This document shows positions 6,672 through 14,051 of a DNA stretch of 28,447 nucleotides, one piece after another. The stretch spans positions 1 to 28,447 of the forward strand of contig JAFAGU010000218.1 of assembly GCA_019237595.1 (NCBI GenBank), in the 5' to 3' direction. This DNA comes from Betaproteobacteria bacterium (GTDB lineage Bacteria > Pseudomonadota > Gammaproteobacteria > Burkholderiales > SG8-39). The translations under genes and the position numbers were made by a program. Every line of letters begins with the position of its first letter. Within the stretch, counting starts at the first letter, position 1. The notes beneath the pieces were generated by a model. It was not told the DNA's origin, ran no database searches, and saw only the letters and a list, made by a program, of their open reading frames with translations.

Positions 6672-7339
6672 CGCAGCAGCTCGTACTTCCCGCCGCGCTC
6701 GATCGCGCGCAGGTAGGCGGGCCTCGCGTGAATCCGCTTCAGGTAATCGAAAAGGCGCGGGCGGCGCTCGTCGAGCCCGCCCCGAGCGCGCGCCGCTTCC
6801 AGCGGAAAGCTCATCTGGATATCGGCCGCCGTGAATTGCGGGCCGGCGAACCACTCGATCTTCGCGAGCTCACCTTCCATGAAGTCGAGGTTGCGCTCGA
6901 TGTTCGGCAGCACGAACCCCTTCAGGCCGCGGTCGGCGATCGCTCGCGCGATGGGCTTGACGAAGAACGGCATCGGACCGGTCTTCATGCGGTCGAAGAC
7001 GAGCTTGAGGAGCAGCGGCGGCATCGCCGAGCCCTCGGCGAAGTGCATCCAATAGGTGTAGCGAAGGCGCTCCGGCGTGCCCGGCGTGGGGGAGAGCCGG
7101 CCCGCGCCGTACTTGTCTGCGAGGTACTCGAGGATCGCGCCCGACTCGGCGAGCGTCAGGCCGCCATCGGAGATGACCGGCGACTTGCCGAGGGGATGGA
7201 CCTGCCGCAGCTCCGGCGGCGCAAGCATCGTCTTCGCGTCGCGCTGGTAGGCCTTGATCTCGTAAGGCACGCCGAGCTCCTCGAGCGCCCAAAGCACGCG
7301 CTGCGAGCGCGAGTTGTTGAGGTGGTGGACGACGATCAT
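6668..7339 (-). CDS. Glutathione S-transferase
   Basis: The 223-residue protein has an N-terminal thioredoxin-like domain (MIVVHHLNNSRSQRVLWALEELGVPYEI, then HPLGKSPVISDGGLTLAESGAILEYLADKYG) and a helical C-terminal domain ending WFAGPQFTAADIQMSFPLEAAR. The Ser near residue 10 is the likely catalytic position, Pro in GKSPVI is the cis-proline, and ESGAI binds the gamma-glutamyl part of glutathione. It conjugates or reduces substrates with glutathione in the cytoplasm; the substrate is unknown. It starts one base after the stop of the NADP-binding gene and is the last gene of the long leftward run from leuS. Its end converges on the AhpD-like gene within an inverted repeat. Confidence 0.94.
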   Translation of the reverse strand: MIVVHHLNNSRSQRVLWALEELGVPYEIKAYQRDAKTMLAPPELRQVHPLGKSPVISDGGLTLAESGAILEYLADKYGAGRLSPTPGTPERLRYTYWMHFAEGSAMPPLLLKLVFDRMKTGPMPFFVKPIARAIADRGLKGFVLPNIERNLDFMEGELAKIEWFAGPQFTAADIQMSFPLEAARARGGLDERRPRLFDYLKRIHARPAYLRAIERGGKYELLR

Positions 7340-7340
7340 G

Positions 7341-7979
7341 TCAGGCGAGGAGCTTGAAGGCGTGCACCCAGTCGTTGCGAAGGAATCCCGGGATGCACCA
7401 CAGCATGCAGAGCGGCTCGATGGCGCGGGCCGCCTCTGCCTTGCCCATGTCGGCGGTATCCCAGCCGAACTGGTCGAGGATTCCCGCCACGGTCTTCTTT
7501 GCCGCTTCGTCGTTGCCGCAGACGAACATCGTCGGGCGGCCGCCCTTGAGCTGCGGGTTCACCATGCAGGCGCTGCCCACGGAGTTGAAGGCCTTCACGA
7601 ACCGCGCTTCAGGACACTCGCGCTGGAGCTGCTCCATGAGCGATTCGTCGAGTGACGTGAAGAACCTCAGCACGCCGTTCACGGGCGGCGAGTCGGCGAT
7701 CGGGTTCGTGGCGTCTATGACTGGTTTCCCGCGCAAATTTGCTGCTCCGGCGAGGCGTACGGCGTCGAGCGCCGCCGTGCCCTTGACCGCGAGCACCACG
7801 AGCTCGGCTCCGCCCGCCGCGTCGCCGAACCCGGCGACCCGCGCCTGGGGATTCTTCTTCAGCCAATCCGCAAGCTTCGCGGGCGAGCGCGTTCCGAGCG
7901 CTACTTCGTGTCCGTGCTTGAGGAAGCCGCCGGCGAGCGTCGTGGCGACGCCGCCCGAGCCAAGGATGCCGACTTTCAT
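7341..7979 (-). CDS. NADP-binding oxidoreductase (F420-dependent NADP reductase-like)
   Basis: The 212-residue protein opens with a Rossmann fold: MKVGILGSGGVATTLAGGFLKHGHEVALGTRSP, in which GSGGVA (7-12) binds the dinucleotide and Arg31 in TRSP suggests NADP preference. ELVVLAVKG, KPVIDATNPI (about 85-94) and VKAFNSVGSACM (about 128-139) are the family blocks seen in FNO-like proteins. Bacterial members without coenzyme F420 are usually annotated only as NAD(P)-binding; nothing here proves an F420 link. The ATG at 7979 has a strong AAGGAG ribosome site in the 20-nt gap after the GNAT gene. The GST gene follows after one base. Confidence 0.88.
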   Translation of the reverse strand: MKVGILGSGGVATTLAGGFLKHGHEVALGTRSPAKLADWLKKNPQARVAGFGDAAGGAELVVLAVKGTAALDAVRLAGAANLRGKPVIDATNPIADSPPVNGVLRFFTSLDESLMEQLQRECPEARFVKAFNSVGSACMVNPQLKGGRPTMFVCGNDEAAKKTVAGILDQFGWDTADMGKAEAARAIEPLCMLWCIPGFLRNDWVHAFKLLA

Positions 7980-7999
7980 CGCGTTCTCCTTCCCGTCTC

Positions 8000-8497
8000 T
8001 CAGTCGCCGTGCCAGCGAGGGCTGGCTAGCACGACCGACGTTTCGATCTGCCTCTCGGGGATGCTCCAGTATTTTCGCAGAAGCCGCCGCGTGCCCTGCG
8101 GCCCGAGCAGCCGATAGCCATTCTTCTTGTAGAACGCGATCGCCCAGGTCGCCGCGGCCCACGTGCCGATGAGGATCGGCTTGTCGGAAAGCGATTCCAG
8201 GTGGCGCAGCAGCCGCGTTCCGCAGCCGGTGTTGCGAAGCTTCGTCCTCACGTAGGCATGCCGGATGAGGTCGACCTCGCCGCGGTCCTGCAGGCCCATG
8301 ACGCCGACGAGCTCGCCGGCATCTTCCTCGCCCCAGAACCGTACTCCCGCCCGCATCTCGTCGAGGAGCTGCTGCATCGGCATGTAGGGCTCGTGCCAGC
8401 GGTCCTCCGGGATCACCCCCTTGTAGGCCTGGGCCGCATCGTTGACGATCTCGAAGATCGCCGGCGCGTCCTCCGGGACGCAGGCCCGAACCGTCAC
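8000..8497 (-). CDS. GNAT-family N-acetyltransferase
   Basis: The 165-residue protein is a single GNAT domain. VTVRACVPEDAPAIFEIVNDAAQAY is the usual N-terminal strand-helix, GELVGVMGLQDRGEVDLIRHAYVR the central strands, RNTGCGTRLLRHLES (about 88-102) the acetyl-CoA phosphate loop, and AIAFYKKNGYRLLG (about 119-132) the C-terminal motif. The acceptor is unknown. The start is a GTG at 8497 that overlaps the carbonic anhydrase stop by 4 nt (GTGA), which implies coupled translation. No later start keeps the conserved VRACVPEDAPAI segment. Confidence 0.9.
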   Translation of the reverse strand: MTVRACVPEDAPAIFEIVNDAAQAYKGVIPEDRWHEPYMPMQQLLDEMRAGVRFWGEEDAGELVGVMGLQDRGEVDLIRHAYVRTKLRNTGCGTRLLRHLESLSDKPILIGTWAAATWAIAFYKKNGYRLLGPQGTRRLLRKYWSIPERQIETSVVLASPRWHGD

Positions 8498-9150
8498 GCG
8501 AAGCCGAGCGCGGAAAGCGCGGAGCGATAGGCCGGCACCGCCTGGTCGTAGCCTTGCACCGTGAGTCCGAGGTCGCGAAGCAGGCCGTCGTGGATCCCGT
8601 AGATCCAGCCGTGCACCGTGAGTTCCTGGCCGCGCTCCCAGGCGTCGCGCGCGATGGTCGTCTCGCAGACATTGAGCACCTGCTCGACGACGTTCAGCTC
8701 GCAGAGCCGCTCCGCAGCCCCGCCTTGCCGGCGCAGCGGCGCGAGCCTCGCCTCGTGCTTTTCCTCCACGTCCTGCACGTGGCGAAGCCAGTTGTCGCTC
8801 AAGCCCACGCGCTGGCGCCCCAGCGCCGCCTGGACACCGCTGCAGCCGTAGTGGCCGCAGACGATGACGTGGCGCACTTTCAGGATGTCGACGGCGAACT
8901 GCAGCACGGAGAGGCAGTTGAGGTCCGTGTGGACGACGAGGTTGGCGACGTTGCGATGCACGAAGAGCTCGCCGGGCAGGAGCCCGACGATCTCGTTCGC
9001 CGGGACGCGGCTGTCGGAGCAGCCGATCCACAGGTACTGGGGCGATTGCTGGCGCGAGAGCTTGGCGAAGAACTCCGGGTCCATGCCGCGGATGCGGCGC
9101 GCCCAGGCCTTGTTGTTCTCGAAGAGCTCCGGAAGGTCGCGCGACGGCAT
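8494..9150 (-). CDS. can: Beta-class carbonic anhydrase
   Basis: This cytoplasmic zinc enzyme interconverts CO2 and bicarbonate. The 218 residues align along their length with E. coli Can. Zinc ligands are visible as Cys44 and Asp46 in WIGCSDSRVP and His100 and Cys103 in VCGHYGCSGVQ. FVHRNVANLV, TDLNCLSV, LCELNVVEQV and HGWIYGIHDGLLRDL are all present. An in-frame ATG 57 nt upstream would add 19 residues overlapping the amidase gene. I chose the ATG at 9150 because it matches the E. coli N-terminus and sits one base after the amidase stop. The end overlaps the GNAT start by 4 nt. Confidence 0.96.
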   Translation of the reverse strand: MPSRDLPELFENNKAWARRIRGMDPEFFAKLSRQQSPQYLWIGCSDSRVPANEIVGLLPGELFVHRNVANLVVHTDLNCLSVLQFAVDILKVRHVIVCGHYGCSGVQAALGRQRVGLSDNWLRHVQDVEEKHEARLAPLRRQGGAAERLCELNVVEQVLNVCETTIARDAWERGQELTVHGWIYGIHDGLLRDLGLTVQGYDQAVPAYRSALSALGFA

Positions 9151-9151
9151 G

Positions 9152-10552
9152 TCAGCTCGCAAGCGCCGGGCGGCGCTTCCAGGACCCGGTCGCTTCCTCG
9201 AAGGCATGAGCGATCTGCAGCACGCCGAAATCGTCGCGGTAGCGGCCGACGATCTGGATCCCGACGGGCAGGCCTTCGGGCGTGAAGCCGGCGGGCACCG
9301 AGATCGCGGGGTGGCTCGTCACGGTGATGTAGTAGCAGCTCTTCATCCAGTCGAGATAGTTGCCCATTTTCACGCCGGCAACCTCGCGCGGCCATTCCAC
9401 GTCCACCGGGTACGGCGCGAGCTGGTTGACCGGGCACACGAAGAAATCATACTTTTCCAGGAATACGCGCATGCGGTGGAAGAGCTGCGTACGCAGGCCT
9501 TCGGCGCGAACGACCTGCGCGGCGGTGAGCCTGAGGCCCTGCTCGACGTTCCAGACGATGTCGTCCTTCACCTTGTCGCGATGCTTCTGGATGAGCTCGC
9601 CGGCCCGGTGCACGAACGCTAGGCCGCGCAGCGTCTCGAAGGCCTCCGTGGCGCCGGTGAAATCAGGCTCGGCGTCCTCGACCGTGCAGCCGAGCGCCTT
9701 GAACGTCTTGCGATGCGCCTCCAGCACCGCGGTCACGCTCGGCTCCACGGGCAGGCCGCCGAGGTCGCGGCTCCAGGCAATGCGCGCCTTGCGGAAGTTG
9801 CGCTTCAGCGGGCGGTTGAAGAGGCTACCCGGCTCGGCGATCGAAGTCGGCGCTCGCGGATCGGGACCCGCCATCGCCGAGAGGAGGAAGGCGGCGTCGG
9901 AGACGGTGCGCGCCATGGGACCGAGCTCGCTCATGTTGCTCCAGGGATACGCGTGCGGATACGCCGGCACGCGCCCCGTGGACGGGCGAAAGCCGACCAC
10001 ATTGCAGTAGTTGCCCGGGTTGCGAAGCGACGCGGCGAAATCGCCTCCGTCGGCGAAGGGCAGCATGCCGCAGGCGACGGCCACGGCCGCGCCGCCCGAG
10101 GAGCCGCCGCAGGTCTTCGTCGGGTCGTAGGGGTTGAGCGTCGCCCCGAACACCGCGTTGAACGTCTGGCTGCCCGCGCCGAACTCGGGACTATTCGTCT
10201 TGCCCAGGATCACCACCCCGGCCGCGCGCAGCCGCTCCACCACGAGGTGGTCCGCTTCCGGGACGTTGTCCTTGTAGATGGGAGAGCCGAAGGTCGTGCG
10301 GATGCCCTTGGTCGGGATCACGTCCTTGATCGCGATCGGGAGGCCGAAAAGGGCGCCCTCCTTTCGTTTTTGCCGGTCCAGGGCTTTCGCCTGCTTGAGC
10401 GCGAGCTCGGGGAGGAACGTGACGATCGCGTTCACCTTGGGATTCACGCGCTCGATGCGCTCGATGAAGGCGCGAGCGACCTCGGTCGCGGAGAGCTTCC
10501 GCGCGCGGAGGAGATGCGCGAGCTTTCGCGCCGGGAGGTAGCCGAGTTCCAT
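9152..10552 (-). CDS. Amidase signature family protein
   Basis: The 466-residue protein has the Ser-cisSer-Lys catalytic set. Lys76 is in GLPIAIKDVIP, cis-Ser151 in CGGSSGGAA, and the nucleophile Ser175 in DGGDFAASLRNPG; the 24-residue spacing between the two Ser matches fatty acid amide hydrolase. These enzymes hydrolyse amides to acid and ammonia, or form part of GatA. No gatB or gatC neighbours are present and the nucleophile loop is of the DFAASLRNP type, so I read it as a stand-alone amidase of unknown substrate. It starts 7 nt after the rng stop and ends one base before can. Confidence 0.92.
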   Translation of the reverse strand: MELGYLPARKLAHLLRARKLSATEVARAFIERIERVNPKVNAIVTFLPELALKQAKALDRQKRKEGALFGLPIAIKDVIPTKGIRTTFGSPIYKDNVPEADHLVVERLRAAGVVILGKTNSPEFGAGSQTFNAVFGATLNPYDPTKTCGGSSGGAAVAVACGMLPFADGGDFAASLRNPGNYCNVVGFRPSTGRVPAYPHAYPWSNMSELGPMARTVSDAAFLLSAMAGPDPRAPTSIAEPGSLFNRPLKRNFRKARIAWSRDLGGLPVEPSVTAVLEAHRKTFKALGCTVEDAEPDFTGATEAFETLRGLAFVHRAGELIQKHRDKVKDDIVWNVEQGLRLTAAQVVRAEGLRTQLFHRMRVFLEKYDFFVCPVNQLAPYPVDVEWPREVAGVKMGNYLDWMKSCYYITVTSHPAISVPAGFTPEGLPVGIQIVGRYRDDFGVLQIAHAFEEATGSWKRRPALAS

Positions 10553-10559
10553 CGGGGGC

Positions 10560-12017
10560 CTACATCAGGACGATGTCGAACTGCTCCTGAGTGTAGCTCG
10601 ACTCGACCTGGAGCGAGACGGGCTTGCCGATGAAATCCGAAAGCATCGCAAGCGAGGGCGATTCTTCCTCGAGGAAGAGGTCGATGACGGGCTGCGAGGC
10701 GAGCACCCGCAGCTCGCGCGCCTGGAAGGCGCGCGACTCGCGGAGCACTTCGCGCAGGATCTCGTAGCAGACGGTGTGGGCAGTCTTGACTTCGCCCCGG
10801 CCCGAGCAGGTGGGGCAGGGCTCGCACAGCACGTGCGCGAGCGATTCGCGCGTGCGCTTGCGGGTCATCTCGACGAGCCCAAGCGCGGTGAAGCCGTTTA
10901 CCGTGACGCGGGTCCGGTCGCGGGCAAGGGCGCGGCCGAGCTCCTCGAGCACCGCCTGGCGGTGCTCCGTGGACTGCATGTCGATGAAGTCCACGACGAT
11001 GATGCCGCCGAGGTTGCGGAGCCTCAGCTGCCGGGCGATGGACTGCGCCGCCTCGAGGTTCGTCTTGAAGACGGTTTCCTCGAAGTTGCGGGTCCCGACG
11101 AAGCCGCCGGTGTTGACGTCGATCGTCGTGAGGGCCTCGGTCTGGTCGATGACGAGGGTGCCGCCGGACTTGAGCTCCACGCGCCGCGAGAGCGCCTTCT
11201 CGATCTCCGGCTCGACGTTGTGCAGGTCGAAGAGCGGCCGCTCGCCGGTGTAGTGCTCGAGCCGCGCGCGCACGTTCGGCATGTAGGTCTCGCAGAAGGC
11301 GGCGAGCTTCTGGTAGTTCTCCCGGGAGTCGACGACCACGCGGGCGGTGTCCGCGCCCACCATGTCGCGGAGCACGCGCTGCGCGAGCGAGAGCTCCTGG
11401 TAGAGGCGCTCGGGCGCCTTCGCCGCCGCCGCGCGGGCGCGGATCACGCCCCAGAGGTTCCGCAGGTAGTGCAGGTCGGCGCGGAGCTCCTCGTCCGAGG
11501 CGCTTTCCCCGAGCGTGCGCACGATGAAGCCGCCTTTCTCGTCCGGCGGGACGAGCTCGCGCAGCCGTTCGCGGAGCTGCTGGCGGCCACCCTCGTCCTC
11601 GATACGCTGCGAGATGCCGATGTGGGGGTCGAGGGGAAGATAGACGAGCAGCCGCCCGGCGATGGAGATCTGCGTCGAGAGCCGGGCGCCTTTCGTTCCG
11701 ATCGGGTCTTTCGCGACCTGCGTCAGGATGCCCTGGCCTTCCGAGAGCAGCCGCTCGATCGGGCGCGCCGGCTCTTCGCCGTTGCGGCGGTGCTCGCGCA
11801 GGTCCGCCACGTGGAGGAACGCCGCGCGCTCGAGGCCGATGTCGACGAAGGCCGATTGCATGCCGGGCAGCACGCGCGAGACGCGGCCCATGTAGATGTT
11901 GCCGACGAGGCCGAGGCTCGCCGTACGCTCGACGAGGAGCTCGTTCACCACGCCGGAGGCGAGCACGGCGACGCGCGTCTCGCGCGGCGTCACATTGACT
12001 AGGATCTCCTCCGCCAC
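10560..12017 (-). CDS. rng: Ribonuclease G
   Basis: RNase G trims the 5' end of 16S rRNA and takes part in mRNA decay. The 485 residues match E. coli Rng (489). Domain order is the S1/5'-sensor region (LVGNIYMGRVSRVLPGMQSAFVDIGLERAAFLH, about 34-66), then the DNase I-like catalytic domain with DQTEALTTIDVNTGGFVG and GGIIVVDFIDM supplying the metal-binding Asp residues, then the zinc link CEPCPTCSGRG. It ends with the QEQFDIVLM tail conserved in Rng; the long RNase E scaffold is absent. The GTG at 12017 gives VAEEILVNVTPRETRVAV, matching E. coli MTAELLVNVTPSETRVAY; the open frame extends far upstream antisense to other genes, which is not coding. It starts 8 nt after maf. Confidence 0.97.
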   Translation of the reverse strand: MAEEILVNVTPRETRVAVLASGVVNELLVERTASLGLVGNIYMGRVSRVLPGMQSAFVDIGLERAAFLHVADLREHRRNGEEPARPIERLLSEGQGILTQVAKDPIGTKGARLSTQISIAGRLLVYLPLDPHIGISQRIEDEGGRQQLRERLRELVPPDEKGGFIVRTLGESASDEELRADLHYLRNLWGVIRARAAAAKAPERLYQELSLAQRVLRDMVGADTARVVVDSRENYQKLAAFCETYMPNVRARLEHYTGERPLFDLHNVEPEIEKALSRRVELKSGGTLVIDQTEALTTIDVNTGGFVGTRNFEETVFKTNLEAAQSIARQLRLRNLGGIIVVDFIDMQSTEHRQAVLEELGRALARDRTRVTVNGFTALGLVEMTRKRTRESLAHVLCEPCPTCSGRGEVKTAHTVCYEILREVLRESRAFQARELRVLASQPVIDLFLEEESPSLAMLSDFIGKPVSLQVESSYTQEQFDIVLM

Positions 12018-12025
12018 GCTTCGAC

Positions 12026-12688
12026 CTAGGCGCGCCGCGCGGCGACGCTCGGCTGGGCGCGCTCCGGCACGGCGATGCGCTCGAGCAGGAGCGCCGTCTC
12101 GTAGAGCGGCAAGCCCATCACGCCCGAATAGCTGCCCCGGAGCTCGACGATGAAGCGCGCCGCCCGCCCCTGGATGGCGTAGGCGCCCGCCTTGTCGTCG
12201 GCCTCGCCTGTCGCTACGTAGTCGCGGATCTCGGCGGGAGAAAGCGGCTTGAAGCGGACTTCGGAGCGCGAAAGCGCGCTCTCGAGGCGCTCGCCGTGCT
12301 TGAGCGCGATGCCGGTCAGCACTTCGTGCGTCGTGTCCGAGAGCGCGGCCAGCATGCGGGCGGCGTCCTCGCGGCTCTCCGGCTTGCCGAAGATTTCGCC
12401 GCGGAGGGAGACGGTCGTATCGGCGGCGAGCACCGGCGCCGCGGGAAGGTTCCTTTGCTGCATGCGCTGCCAGCCGAGCTGCGCCTTCGCGCGCGCGAGC
12501 CGCTCCACGTACGCGTCGGCGAGCTCGCCCGCGAGCGGCGTCTCGTCGACTTCCGTGCGCGAGCCGCCGGTCTCCCCGCGCTCGCGAAAGAGGAGCAGGT
12601 GATAGCGCACGCCGATCTGCGAAAGGAGCTCGCGCCGCCGGGGGCTTCGCGAGGCGAGATAGATGCCGCGGTCGACGGGGCCGGCCAT
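12026..12688 (-). CDS. maf: Maf family nucleotide pyrophosphatase
   Basis: Maf proteins hydrolyse non-canonical or excess nucleoside triphosphates to the monophosphate and pyrophosphate. The 220-residue protein has the phosphate-binding LASRSPRRRELL (11-22), catalytic LAADTTVSLRGEIFGKP (Asp90), and DKAGAYAIQGRAARFI, the pattern of the YhdE (dTTP/UTP) branch. It is a little longer than the usual 190-200 residues because of an insert near GETGGSRTEVDE and a longer C-terminal tail. It lies between rlmH (15 nt away) and rng (8 nt away), a common betaproteobacterial order. Confidence 0.95.
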   Translation of the reverse strand: MAGPVDRGIYLASRSPRRRELLSQIGVRYHLLLFRERGETGGSRTEVDETPLAGELADAYVERLARAKAQLGWQRMQQRNLPAAPVLAADTTVSLRGEIFGKPESREDAARMLAALSDTTHEVLTGIALKHGERLESALSRSEVRFKPLSPAEIRDYVATGEADDKAGAYAIQGRAARFIVELRGSYSGVMGLPLYETALLLERIAVPERAQPSVAARRA

Positions 12689-12703
12689 CGCGGCGAGTGT
12701 AGC

Positions 12704-13108
12704 TTAAGACCTGTGGTAGGGATGCCCGCTGAGGAGCGTCGCCGCCCGGTAGAGCTGCTCGAGGAGCACCACCTGGGCGAGCGCGTGCGCAAGCGTGAGC
12801 GAGGAGAGCCGGAGCTTCATCGCCGCCTTGGCCTTGAATTCCTCGGGCAGGCCGTCCGCCGGCCCGATGACGAATGCGGTTTCCTGCGCGAGGAGCCTCG
12901 CGAATTGCACGGTGGTGAGGTCCTCGCCGCGCTCGTCGAGCGCGACGACGCGGCGGTACTCGGAGAAAAGTCTTCCCAGGTCCGGATTGCGGAGGGAAAC
13001 ACGGGAGACTTCGTAGCCTTTCGGCATGCGCCTCGCGTATTCGGCGCATGCGGCTTCCGCCCAGGCGGGGAGCCTAGCGTCGAGCGCGAGGACGTGCAGG
13101 CGCGCCAC
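12704..13108 (-). CDS. rlmH: RlmH, 23S rRNA (pseudouridine1915-N3)-methyltransferase, short form
   Basis: RlmH methylates pseudouridine 1915 of 23S rRNA on assembled ribosomes, using SAM in a trefoil-knot fold. Identity rests on the start RLHVLALDARLPAWAEAACAEYARRMPK, the segment VVALDERGEDLTTVQFARLL, and the highly conserved end LRLSSLTLAHALAQVVLLEQLYRAATLLSGHPYHRS. The protein is only 134 residues against about 155 in E. coli: roughly 17-20 residues after SRVSLRNP and about five before ETAFVIG are missing. The SAM loop, IGGPEG in E. coli, reads IGPADG (81-86), replacing the second Gly with Pro. The start is a GTG at 13108, inside the 3' end of rsfS (35-nt overlap), with no ribosome site. 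It may be a divergent but active enzyme; the frame is intact. Confidence 0.88.
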   Translation of the reverse strand: MARLHVLALDARLPAWAEAACAEYARRMPKGYEVSRVSLRNPDLGRLFSEYRRVVALDERGEDLTTVQFARLLAQETAFVIGPADGLPEEFKAKAAMKLRLSSLTLAHALAQVVLLEQLYRAATLLSGHPYHRS

Positions 13109-13481
13109 GGCGCTTGGCGGGCTTCTTCGTTTTCGGCGCTTCCTTCTTCAGCTTCACGCTCTTGCCGCCCCAGATTTCCTCGAGGTTGTAGAAGCTGCGC
13201 ACGGCCGGGTGCATGACGTGCACGACGAGGTCGCCGAGGTCGACGAGGATCCACTCGCTTGCCGACTCGCCCTCCACGCCGTAGACGCGCGCGCCCTGCG
13301 CCTTGAGCTTTTCCTGCACGTTGTCGGCGAGCGCCTTCACCTGGCGGGTGGAATCCCCGGTGGCGATGACAATGCGCTCGAACATCGAGGGCAGTGCCGC
13401 CGTGTTGTAGACCACGATGTCGCGGCCCTTGATGTCCTCGAGGGCGTCGACGACGGCGCGCTGTTTTTTACGCAGGTCCAT
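13074..13481 (-). CDS. rsfS: Ribosomal silencing factor RsfS
   Basis: RsfS binds L14 (uL14) on the large subunit and blocks joining of the subunits in stationary phase. The 135-residue protein has the family core: DALEDIKGRDIVVYNT (13-28), VIATGDSTRQVKALADNV (about 38-55), and GESASEWILVDLGDLVVHVMHPAVRSFYNLEEIWGG (about 71-106). After that comes a basic tail of about 28 residues rich in Lys, Arg, Pro and Ala. The tail is encoded where the gene overlaps rlmH, so this stretch is read in two frames. The ATG at 13481 shares one base with the nadD stop. The nadD-rsfS-rlmH order is widely conserved. Confidence 0.96.
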   Translation of the reverse strand: MDLRKKQRAVVDALEDIKGRDIVVYNTAALPSMFERIVIATGDSTRQVKALADNVQEKLKAQGARVYGVEGESASEWILVDLGDLVVHVMHPAVRSFYNLEEIWGGKSVKLKKEAPKTKKPAKRRGAPARPRARR

Positions 13482-14035
13482 CAGCGATAGAGCCCGCGGC
13501 TGCGGATGTAGTTCTCGACCGGGGCAGGAACCAGACCCGCGAGGCTCTCGCCGCGAGATGCGCGCGAGCGGATGTCGCTCGCCGAAACCGCCATGGGCGC
13601 CATCGGAATCACGGCAACCGCGGGGTCGCCCGCGTCGTGTCCCGGCCGGGCGAACACCGCAAGCTTCGCGAGGCGGCGGACCTCGTCCGGACGATGCCAG
13701 GTCGAAAGCTTCTCCAGCTGGTCGGCGCCCATGAGGAAATAAAGCTCCGGCGCGCCCTGCGAATGGAAGCTCCTCAACGTGTCGGCCGTGTAGCCAGAGG
13801 CGGCCGGGTCGAGCTCCCGCCGGTCGATCTCGAAGCGCGGCTCACGGGCGAGCGCAAGCTCCAGCATGGCGACCCGGTCCGCGGCCGGCGCGAGCGCGGG
13901 ACCGCGGTAGCGCGTCTTTCCGGTAGGCAGGAAGATCACCTTTTGGACCGGGAGGGCGCCGAGCGCGGCGCGCGCCATCGCGAGGTGGGCGTTGTGGACC
14001 GGGTCGAAGGTGCCGCCAAGAAGCGCGACTGCCAC
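13481..14035 (-). CDS. nadD: Nicotinate-nucleotide adenylyltransferase
   Basis: NadD joins nicotinate mononucleotide and ATP to form deamido-NAD in NAD synthesis. The 184-residue protein starts VAVALLGGTFDPVHNAHL, in which GGTFDPVH and the following His form the nucleotidyltransferase signature (His14, His17). YFLMGADQLEKLSTWHRPDEVRRLAKLAVFARPG and SASDIRSRASRGES (the SxxxIR phosphate loop) follow. The open frame has 33 more codons upstream, but these overlap proA antisense-like sequence with no family match. The GTG at 14035 puts the first strand in its usual place. It lies 16 nt after proA and shares one base with rsfS. Confidence 0.95.
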   Translation of the reverse strand: MAVALLGGTFDPVHNAHLAMARAALGALPVQKVIFLPTGKTRYRGPALAPAADRVAMLELALAREPRFEIDRRELDPAASGYTADTLRSFHSQGAPELYFLMGADQLEKLSTWHRPDEVRRLAKLAVFARPGHDAGDPAVAVIPMAPMAVSASDIRSRASRGESLAGLVPAPVENYIRSRGLYR

Positions 14036-14051
14036 TAGAGCGCGAGCCCGG

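Noticed and set aside
7341..7979. Evidence for coenzyme F420 use
   Set aside because: The fold is FNO-like, but no F420 synthesis gene is here and many bacterial homologues bind only NADP.
9152..10552. GatA subunit of the glutamyl-tRNA amidotransferase
   Set aside because: No gatB or gatC is adjacent, and the nucleophile loop differs from the usual GatA pattern.
12018..13049. N-terminal extension of the rng frame to 829 codons
   Set aside because: The added part overlaps maf and rlmH in another frame, is Arg/Ala/Pro-rich and matches nothing; the GTG at 12017 aligns with E. coli Rng.
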